Shown here: positions 46,101 through 55,900 of the stretch, piece by piece
Layout of the letters: every line of letters begins with the position of its first letter
Numbering within the stretch: the stretch's first letter is position 1
Assembly: GCA_030549335.1 (NCBI GenBank)
Contig: CM060183.1
Span: 31,380,768-31,444,767, forward strand
Direction of reading: 5' to 3'
Source: Pontederia crassipes
Lineage: Eukaryota > Streptophyta > Magnoliopsida > Commelinales > Pontederiaceae
Length of the DNA: 64,000 bases
Notes under the pieces: generated by a model
What the model was told of the DNA's origin: nothing
Seen by the model: the letters and a program-made list of their open reading frames with translations, nothing else
Databases searched by the model: none
Made by a program: the position numbers and the translations under genes

Positions 46101-46441
46101 CCGAGTGTATATGGACATCCACATGTAAGTGTTCTCAACCTCATATGTTGAAGTTAACGAATAGAGGCACCTTTAGCAAAGCTGTTTTGAATAGTACCAA
46201 CATTTTATAACAGCCGTGAATTGCCAATTCAAATTTGCACTAAAAAGTGCATTTCACAGAGAACTTACAATCTTTTGCTTCTAATTCACAGGCACTTACA
46301 GTACATTTCCAAAGTTACATGAACTCCATGACAATTGTTCTAGCAGTGGATGAATCTGTAATACCAGATCCACATCTGTTTTTGGATGACCTTGTTGAAT
46401 CTGTCAAAGTCATAAAGGAAGCCATCCCGGCCAAATCATGA
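43116..46441 (+). CDS. WSD1-like: WSD1-type wax ester synthase/diacylglycerol acyltransferase, gene 3
   Basis: Same family and inferred reaction as gene 2 (ER acyltransferase, acyl-CoA plus fatty alcohol). Seven exons: 43116-43436, 44463-45047, 45130-45196, 45411-45508, 45626-45841, 45987-46124, 46292-46441; 524 residues. Catalytic motif H188-H189-SLG-D193-G194; SNIVGP near the C-terminus. Exon 2 differs from gene 2 at about 8 of 585 positions by my count, with two amino-acid changes (Thr to Ser, Leu to Val). A 95-bp tandem duplication has doubled the intron 3/exon 4 junction: the first acceptor (exon start 45316) leads to a stop codon after 17 codons, while the second (exon start 45411) preserves the reading frame. 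Intron 4 is only 117 bp and fully open in frame. No transposon lies within the gene. It is the most compact intact copy in the window. Confidence 0.92.
45271..45460 (+). repeat. 95-bp tandem duplication across the intron 3/exon 4 boundary of gene 3
   Basis: Units 45271-45365 and 45366-45460 both start CTTCGATAAAAA and contain TTTAAACTTTAG followed by the first 45-50 bases of exon 4. The word CTTCGAT occurs again right after the second unit (45461), so a 7-bp microhomology probably primed the duplication. Gene 2 has a single copy. Confidence 0.92.
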
Positions 46442-46903
46442 TTATACCAGGTGTCCTGTGTTGATGCTTTTTTCAGTTCAAGTCTTGAGATCAAGCTGCA
46501 TTGGATGAAGTTCCCAATTGGAGATATAGGGGGCGATTAGAAAATATTAGGAAAAGTGAAGAAAGAAAGAAAAAGCACACTCCACTGGCAGTAAGCTCGT
46601 TCTTGTAATATAACTTTGATCACCATTAGTTGTACACATAGCAAGAAATCCTCTTACATGTAACCTTAAGTATTTGATGGAAATTTCACCGGACTGGTCA
46701 GATTACATGGTCAAATACAACAAAACGATCCTACAAAAAAACACATTGTCCAATGTTATCGTTCTTTCTTTGTCTCGGTATAGATCACAGGTCAGGCTAA
46801 CAAACTATTACGTACAACGCTATATCATATTGGGAAGGACTAATAACACACAAGACAAATAATATTTTCCCACACAACCATTATGCTTACATGTATCTAT
46901 ATA
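46442..46903 (+). other. 3' flank of WSD gene 3
   Basis: Nearly identical to 22882-23340. Similarity is broken by the CACTA element at 46904 and resumes at 52219 (ATCATGCATGGTTACATC). Confidence 0.8.
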
Positions 46904-47404
46904 TCCTACAAGAAAATTTGATATTTCCGACGGACAAATCCATTTAAAAATAAAAAAAAAATTTGACGGAAACAATAGATTTCCGACAAAAAGCATCCGA
47001 TTCGAAAAGATGACATCGCAAATAATTTTCGACGAGCAAAATATATATCCGTCGGAACTTTCATGGGACACAACCAAAGTTCCGATGGTTAAATGTCCAT
47101 CGAAACTTTCGATGGAGGAGCAGCCGTTGGAAGTTCCCATGGATGTTCACTCGTCGAAACTTCTATCAGCTGGATCATCGAAAGTTTCGGCCGACGGAAG
47201 TTCCAATGACACCATGCCCGTCATGACTTATGACCGCCCCGTCGGAAATGCCTTCCCAAAATTTAAAAAATTAAATAAATCAAAATTATGGTAAATTATT
47301 TAAATCAATAGGAACATGAAAACGTGACATAATTGATTTAAACTATCCAAAAAATTGAAAATATTCCAAATAAAAGATTCGATTACATCCAAAAATATTT
47401 TAAA

Positions 47405-48248
47405 TAAAATATTCTAATGGTTGTCCTTCTCGTCGTCGTCATCGCTTCATTTCTTTTCATTGAGCTCTTAGCATGTGTCACTCTCGTTGCTCAAACTCCT
47501 GTTGTACTTCTCGTCGGACCTCTTGTTGGACATTCGCCAATCGTTGTTCCCACATGCTATCGAGAAGTCATTGCGCATCTTGAGTTGGATAACCGGATAT
47601 CGACTTACAACTATATCCAATATTTGTGTGACTAATGGATGATTCGAGACCGTAGATGCACCCCTTCTTCATGCTGACGTGATCGATCTAAAGTTGTCGA
47701 GAGATCAGCGGTATCGCCCCTTCCTGCGTGGCCAGTGTACTATGCTCGGTTTCTTTTGCTTTTGTAACCCTCTTGACATTTGTCGTGGCAAGAAGCGACA
47801 TATGTTAATATCATACGTTATGAAATGACATTTGTTATGAATATATATATATATTCTTACGTATGTCTCCTGAGCAGACGATGAAATTCATTCATTATTT
47901 TTTCTCTGATGGGTTCTGAAAAATATCTCATCCTAAGTGAGTGTTCTACCCGTCTTTCTCCTGCAATTAAAAAAATATTCTAAAGTTACTTCCATTAAAA
48001 AGAATTAAAAGAAATTACAACGCTCATGTGGTACTTTATCATTCTTTTTACGATTGTGGATATAGATTTACAACCACCCACATGCAAAAAGCTTTGTAGT
48101 CGGATCCCCTTGCCTTTTCGCACTTTGATTTGTACGTCTCCGTAGACCACTTAACTAATAATTCGACCCAAACAATTTCAGAAATCCAATTGGGTCGTTC
48201 TCCCATAGCTCGTGCATCCGAGAGCATCCAAGTAAACATTTTGAGCAT
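47405..48248 (-). pseudogene. Fragments of the CACTA-associated protein (Transposase_24-like)
   Basis: Minus strand. 48248-48048 reads RPNWISEIVWVELLVKWSTE then SKCEKARGSD, matching the RPDWI-x-EDVW ... KKKSExAKKNR pattern of plant En/Spm Transposase_24 proteins. Further along the same strand, about 47600-47440, is a charged helix, W-E-Q-R-L-A then QQEVRREVQQEFEQRE, like the C-terminal coiled coil of those proteins. Frames are interrupted and the catalytic transposase is absent. Confidence 0.65.
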
Positions 48249-49099
48249 CTAGAATTAAAGGCCTTTCACATTTACTTTGTGTGCTCTGAATTCCACTACA
48301 TATCAGACTTCAACCAAAAAAATATCAATATCCAAATAAAATTAAAATTGATAAGAAAATTAAGCAAACCTTAAATTCTTTAAATAGCATGTCTCGTTGT
48401 ATAGGAAATTTCTCCACGTCAGCCATGCCTCAGTATATTCTGTTGAATTACCTTAGTACAAGCGACAAAAGCGGCACTACAACAAAAAGTCTTTACAAGG
48501 ACCAAAACTTTTGGTCCCAAAGTCATCAATTTTGGTCCCAATTTGTTTTTGGGACAAAAATTTTGTTGGTCCCCTTAGTTCCTGAAAGCTGGTCTTTAAA
48601 AGTTTTAGGAACAAAAATTATTGTTGGATCCCAAAAGTATCACTTTTAGACACTAATCTATTGGTCCCCATAAGATCATACAATGGTCTCTAATAATCAA
48701 TTTTGGTCCCAAATCAAATTGGTTTTGGCAACCAAAAAAGAAAGCAATTGACACAAAAATATTGGTTCCTAATAATATATTTTTAGGAACCTAGAGGTTG
48801 GTCCCTAATAGCATACTTATCATAATCAGCGTGTTGATCCCCATTATACATTTGCCTCCACCAATGTACTAGTAGCTAATATATAAATTTCTAAATGCAT
48901 AAACATTAACCAAATAAAAATTAAGATGAAACAAAAATTTCAGCCAAGAACATCATTTTAAAAAATAAAAGATTCCAGCCACAGAATAAAAGGAATGCAT
49001 CCTAAATATGAAAAGTGTCATTCAACATCTTGCACTAAAATATCTATTAGAAAGTAAATGTATCTTTAACCAATTATTTAATTAAAAGAATGATACATT

Positions 49100-49260
49100 C
49101 AAACTAGATAAACACTTTCCATAGAACCATCCCCCTTAGCACTTGATCTCCTTCGGGCCCAAGGCGAAGTACAGAAATGTTGGATCAACCGCACCCTCCT
49201 TGTAGTAAGTAAAAACCAAACTGCCACCATCGTGCATGCTTTCATGAACAAAGCTGAGAA
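49100..49260 (-). pseudogene. Captured exon-like fragment, unidentified
   Basis: Minus strand: after TTTCTCAG (a plausible acceptor) it reads [20 protein letters not shown] then [18 protein letters not shown] and a stop, which looks like the last exon of a real protein. I do not recognise the family. It lies in the nested CACTA and is part of its captured cargo. Confidence 0.4.
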
Positions 49261-49562
49261 ATAGGTACTATTAATAGGAAGATAAATAAAAGCTAACCTC
49301 ACAAGCATAGAGCTAACCCAATCTCCTAAGTGGCAATTCACAGAAAATGCGCAGACATCCCTTGAACCCTACTTCAATACAATTAAAAAATATACAGCAA
49401 AAAGATTTTCATTTAAAAATCAAGCATAACATTCTGACTATAAGGAATGGCATTGGTGCTAGATATCTTTGTTTAGTACTTCCTAAAACGATGCAACACA
49501 GTTCTTGCATACTCATCCTAGAGAATCGAGAGATGAAATAAACCAAAACATAAACCAAGCAT

Positions 49563-49605
49563 GCCGACCCCACCTAGTGGGATAAGGCTTTGTTGTTGTT
49601 GTTGT
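49563..49605 (+). mobile_element. 43-bp retroposed tail (LINE/SINE 3' end) with 13-bp target duplication
   Basis: The sequence starts GCCGACCCCACCTAGTGGGA and ends in (TTG)n, the conserved 3' end shared by plant Au-type SINEs and their partner LINEs. It is flanked by a perfect direct repeat ATAAACCAAGCAT (49550-49562 and 49606-49618). It is an extremely 5'-truncated insertion. Confidence 0.8.
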
Positions 49606-49851
49606 ATAAACCAAGCATACAACACTGAAAATTGAAAAAAAAAACTTCACATGAAATAATACCTCCAATCCTCCTCTCGCAGCTTCCCTGCTAGCAACTC
49701 GATCTCTCTCCATCTCACCATACTTCTGCAAGTCTGCATTAGTTGGACAAAGTCATGGAAGACCAAGGTGCTAAGATCCCAGCATATGTCGGCGGGGTTC
49801 TGGACGATGAGATTGCAGAGCTCGAGATATTTAGAACATTATTCAAATATA

Positions 49852-49903
49852 CAACAACAACAACAAAGCCTTATCCCACTAGGTGGGGTCGGCTAGCATT
49901 ATG
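49852..49903 (-). mobile_element. 52-bp retroposed tail, same family, opposite strand, with 13-bp target duplication
   Basis: Reverse orientation copy: (CAA)n then AGCCTTATCCCACTAGGTGG. Flanked by a perfect direct repeat TTATTCAAATATA (49839-49851 and 49904-49916). Independent of the copy at 49563 because its target site and 5' end differ. Confidence 0.8.
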
Positions 49904-50699
49904 TTATTCAAATATATTTAAATGAATTCTCATTGTGTTATGTTTAGAATTTTGGTCTGGGAGGAAGAGGTGTTTGGGTGGGGAGGCAGTTCTTGAGAGA
50001 TTGAAACCAATTCTCTAAAATCTAAATTTCCTAAGATCAAGCAGTTAAAAGGTACTTGTTGATGACATGACGCTTGTAAAGTCCAAACATATACGGTCTG
50101 ACAATGCATCTTACCACCAATTTCCTAGCTAATGGACAAATTGTATGATGAGTCGATGACTGAAAAAAAAAAGAAGAAGTTTCACCTTCATTTTGATTCT
50201 TTTTGCTGAGAAACAGCAGCATCAGAAACAAGTCTCACTTCATGTTGAAGGATTTCTTTCTTTTTTCAGTCATTATCCAAATAAATTTTAGTCTTTTTCT
50301 TTCTGAAAACAAATAAGAAACTCCCTCGAACGCAGTACCTGATTCAATGCTAAATTAACTTGCACAACGGTGAGACGGATGATTTTGACACCACCTAATC
50401 TGCAGTCTAGTCGTTGTTTATTACAACAGAATGGCTTTGTAGTCTGAATCCATGTACAAGTTCTCAGATAAAAAATATATATATTGGTATGATTACAGAG
50501 GCAATGAAACATTAGGCATCTCAATGATTTGGCAGTGTGTCCAATGGATGATTGCTTGATGACAACTTAAACTCAGATAAAAAAAAAAAGATATGTTGTC
50601 GAACTCAGAGAACATTAAGATTAGATCATTAGCTAATCATCAAGAATACCAAATGAACTCACATGAAACTGGAATCAGAGCAAGATAAGTATTAAAAGA

Positions 50700-50810
50700 T
50701 GCTCACCGGTTGCTGAAACAAGTCGCAAGACCATTTTCTGTTCTGATCTCTCCAGATTGCCATGCCCCTCGCTGCGGCATTTTGAGTTGAACTCTGTACA
50801 TCACATGCAA
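50700..50810 (-). pseudogene. Captured exon-like fragment, unidentified
   Basis: Minus strand: an open stretch ending RDQNRKWSCDLFQQP followed at once by GTGAGC, a good splice donor. Probably an internal exon of a captured gene. Family unknown. Confidence 0.3.
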
Positions 50811-51000
50811 GCCTGTTCATAGACACATTAAATTATGCACATCACAAGATATAATAGATCACAAGATCAAATGACATAAGCCACGCTCTCCATTTCTAGC
50901 AGGAATCAAAGATCTCTTCAGCAAAGACATATTACTAGTTTACTACTCGCAAGCAAATAGAGATAACAATAACATATTACTATTGCCACTGCTTCGGATT

Positions 51001-51216
51001 CTAGTCAACGTTCGGTGGCTTCGTGTTCCCGCCCGCCTCCGTCGGATCCGTCGATGCCGCCTGCAAGTCGAGGAGCAGCGGGACACGACACTCCTCCACC
51101 TTCACCACCAGGGACAGGAAGGCCACCTCCGCGAGCCGCCCCATCCACGGCTTGTCCTCTTGAAGCCGCAGCCCGCCGCAGGAGTGCGAGATGAAGCAAC
51201 GGTCGAGGGAATTCAC
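51001..51216 (-). pseudogene. Captured coding fragment, unidentified (71 codons)
   Basis: Minus strand, GC-rich in contrast to its surroundings: SLDRCFISHSCGGLRLQED, then WMGRLAEVAFLSLVVKVEEC and a Pro/Thr-rich tail. It reads like genuine coding sequence, but I cannot name it. It sits next to the reductase fragment inside the nested CACTA. Confidence 0.35.
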
Positions 51217-51353
51217 GGCGTGACCAATTGCTCCCCCTTCTCGAGAGCTGTGAGAGAGTTAACCTAGGGCAGCTAGAGGAGATGATGATGGAATGAAACA
51301 AAAAAAGCAAAACAAAACAAAGACACAGGAGAGGATCGACGATGGAAATCGCC

Positions 51354-51617
51354 AGTGAGGGAGTGAATGTACTCAGGAGAAGCGAAGAGGATGGCATGGG
51401 TCTCGAGGATTTTTCGGCGGAAGGCCTCGACGGCGGCCGGGAAGGCACCTTTGACCTCGAGATCGGTGTGGACGAATGGGAGATCGATGGCTTCGGACAA
51501 ACTAAGGTTGAGAAAAACGAACAGAGTAGTGCAGAGGACATGTCCGAGACTTACCGGCGCAAAGGAGGTTGTAGTTGTAGGAAGCCCGCCGAAGGGAGTC
51601 GCACGCCGCTACATTTT
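51354..51617 (-). pseudogene. Captured fragment of an NAD(P)H:quinone oxidoreductase / NADPH-dependent FMN reductase gene
   Basis: Minus strand, two exon pieces. The first (about 51617-51555) reads NVAACDSLRRASYNYNLLCA, matching the flavodoxin-fold FMN-binding start VAA.SGSLR.ASYN, and ends at GTAAGT. The second, after an AG at 51502, reads LSEAIDLPFVHTDLEVKG then VEAFRRKIL and ILFASPEYIHSLTG, matching P-x-x-NTDLE and the conserved LFASPEYN(Y)S motif. Similarity stops there and the C-terminal half is missing. The parent gene is a soluble flavoenzyme of about 190-200 residues. The 53-bp intron is retained, so the capture was at the DNA level, not by retroposition. Confidence 0.75.
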
Positions 51618-52218
51618 CGGGAGGGAGGGAGTGCAGGAATTAGGGCAGAATGAAACCAAAAGATGAGATGCCTCAAAATCAGATTAAGAAAAAAATCAGA
51701 TTTTTTTGGGACAACTTAAATCAGTCCCTACAAATTATCTTTCGGAACCAACTTAAACTTTTGTCTCTAAAATAAAATCGTGAGGAATCGGCGGCCACTT
51801 TTTTATTGGTCCAAATAAATATTTTTGGAGGACTTATTTATAATTGATTCTTAGAATGTAGTTTCTAAATATCAATTTTGTTATAGTGCGGGTTTTGACG
51901 GTACGAACCTTTTAAAGTTGTCGTTAAATCTTTGCAAAAATATAAAAATACGACGGTTGAGCGATGAAAATAATATAATATATGTAATTTAAATTCCAAT
52001 GATTATAACCGTTTAAAGTTCGGACGAATAGTAATTTGTCGAAAGTTTTGATAAGAAAGTTGCGACAAATAATTATCCAAACCTCCGACGATCGTAATCA
52101 TTGGAAATACTTATGACTCTACTTCCGAGGGATTTATCTTTCCGTCTAAAAATCCTTCCAAAATTGTAAAGCATTTTTGACCGTCGGAAAATATCAGTCA
52201 AAAATTTGACTTGTAGTG

Positions 52219-52663
52219 ATCATGCATGGTTACATCTTGCGTGGTGAGTTACGAGTAATAACAGAAGATTTATAACATAGAGTCAACTCTGGAGAGAGAT
52301 GAGGTGTTTGTTGAGCTGGTGATGCGGACAAAAGTGGTCCGGGTTTTTTTTATTAACTAGATCTCAAGTCACTGTGGTTTCCACAGAGAATTGGCCGGGC
52401 CTCCAATGCACTACCCAAAACAAAGGAAATGGTAACCTAAGGTTGGCCCAGTTGACTATTCAATGAGTGCTAATAGCCTTGAATTATTATTTTAATAAGA
52501 AGAATGCATATTTATTACTTTTTCTCTCTGGCTTCGAATTACTTAGGTGTTAATAGTTCTGGACACCGGAGACGACCAACATAAAAAAATACAAGAAATG
52601 GTGTCAATATGTGTTCTATTCATTTGAGTTACTAAATGTAGCATATAATTTATAAGCTGGTGA

Positions 52664-52703
<40 letters not shown>

Positions 52704-53189
52704 CACATAAAATAAGTTAAGAATACAGATCTAAAATTTCTATTCAAATCAGGATCGAATTGGGTAAAAGGACATTTAAGAATAAGGCCATCTACAACAT
52801 GTTTATCTCCTTCTCTAACTAAACCATAATAACCATTAATTGCCCCTTCGACAATGGAATTATTTAATCAATATGTGTATGTTTATGCTTGAGTTCACTC
52901 CTGCAATAAATTTTCAGAAGTGGTTTCTCCTGCAGCTAAGTCCCTTAATTCTATAATTGAACAATTGGTGATGGCAACTCAACAACCACAAATATATCCT
53001 TCCATAACAACAAATTGATATTTAACTTTCTAAAAATTGGTTTGCATCATTAGCTCGATTAGCGGGGCGCAGAGAGTGCTCCATCTCACGCCCTCATGGC
53101 CGCAGAGACCTACAAAATGGACCTCCTCCCCCCACCTTCTCCCCACGCCCCGGACTCTCTCCTCGCTCCTCGCTTCCCGTCGCCTCAAC
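52219..53189 (+). other. Flank of WSD gene 3, then upstream region of the PR-1 gene
   Basis: 52219-52290 continues the gene 3 flank. A (TA)n tract lies at about 52666-52701. No gene is visible until 53190. The PR-1 promoter must be here; I see no motif that I can assign with confidence. Confidence 0.5.
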
Positions 53190-53690
53190 ATGGCTGCCCT
53201 CCCCCTCCTCTTCGTCGCACTGCTCTCTACTCCCTTCCTCCACGCCCGCGCCGCCGCCGACTCGCCGGCGGAGGCCAGCCCCTGGAAGTACGTGCCCTAC
53301 CACAACGAGGTGCGCGCCAAGTACGGGCTGCCCCCGCTGCAGTGGGACTGGGGCCTCGCCAGGTACGCCGAGAAGTGGGCGCAGACGCTGACGGCGAACT
53401 GCAAGATGGTGCACTCGCACGGGCCCTACGGCGAGAACCTGTTCTGGGGAGGAGGGGTGGCGTGGACGCCGTTGGACGCCGTCAAGCTCTGGGCGTCGGA
53501 GGTCAAGTACTACAACTACACCGACAACTCCTGCGTCCCGGGGCAGATGTGCGGCCACTACACGCAGGTGGTGTGGAAGAAGACCCAGCGCGTCGGGTGC
53601 GCCCGGGTGATCTGCGACAGCGGCAACGGCCTCATCATGAGCTGCAACTACGACCCGCCGGGCAACTACATCGGTCAGAAGCCCTACTGA
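53190..53690 (+). CDS. PR1: Pathogenesis-related protein 1 (CAP superfamily), intronless
   Basis: Secreted CAP-domain defence protein of about the usual size (166 residues). The ATG at 53190 is chosen because it begins a clear signal peptide (MAALPLLFVALLSTPFLHARA, likely cleaved near residue 22-25); the frame is open 51 codons further up, but that part is not PR-1-like. The CAP domain shows the cavity residues in VHSHGPYGENLFW, the signature GHYTQVVWKKTQRVGC, and CNYDPPGNYIGQ. Six cysteines are positioned as in the family's three disulfides. The C-terminus PPGNYIGQKPY fits the CAPE-peptide consensus (CNYx then PxGNxxxxxPY). GC-rich and free of introns, as typical. It is complete with no defects, though surrounded by transposon debris. 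Family members are usually pathogen- or salicylate-induced; nothing in the sequence proves that here. Confidence 0.95.
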   Translation: MAALPLLFVALLSTPFLHARAAADSPAEASPWKYVPYHNEVRAKYGLPPLQWDWGLARYAEKWAQTLTANCKMVHSHGPYGENLFWGGGVAWTPLDAVKLWASEVKYYNYTDNSCVPGQMCGHYTQVVWKKTQRVGCARVICDSGNGLIMSCNYDPPGNYIGQKPY

Positions 53691-54299
53691 TCGATGCATT
53701 GGCATGCGTACGTGCATGAATGAATGGTTTCATGCATACGAGGCGACGACGTTAAATCCCGTATTATTAGCATTCTGCGGGAACACTATATGTGATGTAT
53801 TTGTCATTTTATTCATTTATCAGCAAGGCGAGGTGACGGGCGTCTAATTATTTCTCATGTTATGAGTTCTTGATCCGTAACTTCCGAAAAAGAAAAAAAA
53901 AAGCCTACATGTGATCAATTCTCATGCGAAAATCAATATTACGAGAATGGCGATTGGAGCTGAATTCGGTTCGATTCAACTTCAAACTTAGTATCACATT
54001 TGAACCGGCAAAAACTGGTGAACCAGATCATAAAAACCTAGTTCAAGTCGAAAACTGAAAAAAAAGGCAAAAGAAAAGGAAAGGAAAAAAAAAGATAAAA
54101 GGCAAGTCAAAAATAAAAAAATAAGGAAGGTATTTGAATCAGATTCAAAATTTAAAAATTCGGGTGCCAGCCAAAAATCGGAAATCAAACCAAAGAGAAA
54201 AGGATAGAAAAAAAAGATAAAAGGAAAGAAAATAAGGGCGTAAGACTAACAAAAAAATCATATTAATGAAGAGGAGAAAAAAATTAAAACAAAATTAAT
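53691..54299. other. Downstream of PR-1, no feature
   Basis: Presumed 3' UTR then purine-rich DNA. No gene or repeat is recognised. Confidence 0.5.
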
Positions 54300-54479
54300 A
54301 AAGAGTTAAAAGAGACGATCATCGTCGGAGGTCGTCGTTGGAGGTCGTCGCTAGAAGGAGGGCGATGGCCACGTCTGAGGGAGAGAGAGGAGAGAGGAGA
54401 GTGGAAAGAGAGAGAGGAAAGTGAATGAGAGAGGAGAGAGGGAGGAGGTTAATAAGAAGAGAGGGAGAAGCGGGAAAAG

Positions 54480-54945
54480 AAAAAAAATAGGCGGGATTTT
54501 TTATTTTCTGACGGTTTAGATCGCGAAAAATATTTTTCACGGTTGAAGCTGTGAGAAAGTCCCATGGTTGAAGCTGTGAAAAAAAATTTCACTGCTCGAA
54601 CCGTGATAAATTTCCACGATCAATGCTGTGAGAAATTTCTCACAATTTAGGCTGTGAAAAAAGTTTCTCACGGTCCAAGTCGTGGGAATTTTCCATGGTC
54701 CAAACCGTGGAAAAAGTTTTCCACGACCCGAAAAGTTTCCAATGGTCCGAATCGTGGAAAACTTTTTCAACGGCTTAGGCCGTGGGAATTTCCCACGGCT
54801 CGAACCGTGGAAAACTCGAGCCGTAGGAAATATTTTCCACGGTTTAAACTGTTGGAATTTCCATGAAAAATAATCTATCGCAAATTGCGAAGGATTTCTG
54901 ACTGTGGGAAATTTTTCGTCGAAAAAAGACTTTTTTCTTGTAGTG
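54480..54945. mobile_element. Right terminus and subterminal repeat array of a CACTA element
   Basis: Ends at 54945 and read inward begins CACTACAAGAAAAAAGTC, a canonical CACTA end. The preceding 450 bases are a dense array of about 25-bp units of the form CCACGGTTCGAACCGTGG / CACGGTCCAAGTCGTGGGAA in both orientations. No matching left end is found between here and the PR-1 gene, so the element is truncated or its left end is degraded. Confidence 0.72.
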
Positions 54946-55900
54946 TTTGAACCAACATTTGACAGCTCGTTCGGGGAGGATGGATGACGATGGCGGCCAA
55001 ACGAGCAAGGATAGCCGACGAGGAGGTCGTGATCGATGTGAAGCGAGGCCTTATCCGAGGACTTCGGGAGGTCGATGAGAATGTGTGATAGTTCGTTCGA
55101 GAATGAAAAAGACAATGGGGGGCAGGGGCGGCGAGCAACATGGTCCGGCGAGGAGGACAAGATCCGATGGAGGAGACAAGGTCTCGTCCGGCGGAGGAGA
55201 TCGACGAGGTCAGTCCGGTGGAGGAGATCAATGAGGTCGCATTCGGCGAGGAGATCACTGAGATCGCGTCCGACGGAGGAGATTGGTCGCATCTAGCGAG
55301 GAGTTCGATTGCATCTGAGGACTGCTTCGATCAATGCTTGAGATCTTACAATGACTCCCTTCCTCACGCCTAAGAATGCGTTTGACGAGAAGATCAAGAG
55401 ATTCAAGGGTCTGTGAAATGCTTCGATCAATGCTCGAGATCCGGCGATGACTCCCTCCCTCGCGCTTGAGAACGAAGCCGATTAGTCGACACGCTTGAAA
55501 TCGCTCGTCCTTGCTTGAGCAAAGGGGTTTAAATCTCTCCACGATGATAAAGAAGGCTCTGATCTGCTCCACAATGGCGAAGAGGGCTCCAATCTGCTCC
55601 ACGACGACGAAGAGGGCTTCGATCTAAGTGAAGGGGGCTCCTCAATTTGCTCCACAACAGCGAAGGGGGCTCCGTTCTGCTCCATGGCGAAGGGGCGGAT
55701 TCAGTCAACTGCACATTGCTTGGCCAAAGACAAGAGTGAACCGGCTGATGATGCACGTGAACGGGCCGAATGAGTAGCTTGAATTGGGCATGAATAAGAT
55801 ATGAACCGTGCCCGAACAGTTCCGCCATCCATAGTTGATCGGACGGCTCGCGACATAGGGAGCACCATTTTCCCTAAATGACTAGGGAGCATAGTCATTA
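54946..55900. other. GC-richer intergenic DNA with short tandem repeats
   Basis: 55130-55290 has units with GGAGGAGATC. 55555-55690 has about four 35-bp units sharing CTGCTCCACRAYGGCGAAG. Overlapping frames on both strands follow from these repeats; I see no real gene. Confidence 0.5.

Larger units (their letters stand above)
48475..51888 (-). mobile_element. Nested CACTA element carrying captured gene fragments (Pack-CACTA-like), 3.4 kb
   Basis: Begins CACTACAACAAAAAGTC and ends, read inward, CACTATAACAAAATTGA. Flanked by a perfect 3-bp repeat CGG (48472-48474 and 51889-51891), as expected for CACTA. The left subterminal region (48490-48840) repeats words such as TTTTGGTCCC and TTGGTCCCTAA; the right one has related words on the other strand. 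The interior has no transposase and instead contains exon-like pieces of host genes on the minus strand, including an NADPH:quinone/FMN reductase fragment. It is inserted in the outer CACTA. Confidence 0.82.
46904..52218 (-). mobile_element. CACTA transposon (outer), about 5.3 kb including a nested element
   Basis: Left end TCCTACAAGAAAATTTGAT; right end read inward CACTACAAGTCAAATTTTT; both then run into TTTCCGACGG. Subterminal regions (46920-47260 and 51895-52200) hold many CGTCGGAA / TTCCGACG words in both orientations. The uninterrupted site is present downstream of gene 2. Coding remains are on the minus strand. Excluding the nested element it is only about 1.9 kb, so it is a deletion derivative. 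The target duplication is unclear (ATA versus ATC). Confidence 0.8.

Noticed and set aside
52395-52430. Possible CACTA start (CACTACCC) as left partner of the 54945 terminus
   Set aside because: Only the first six bases match the CACTACAAGAAAA end, and an intact PR-1 gene would lie inside the element without other support.
53094-53717. 207-codon antisense and alternative-frame ORFs over the PR-1 gene
   Set aside because: They are GC-rich shadow frames of a clear CAP-domain gene and have no domain of their own.
55384-55828. Minus-strand ORFs of 99-115 codons
   Set aside because: They derive from about 35-bp tandem repeats; the translations are repetitive and no family is recognisable.
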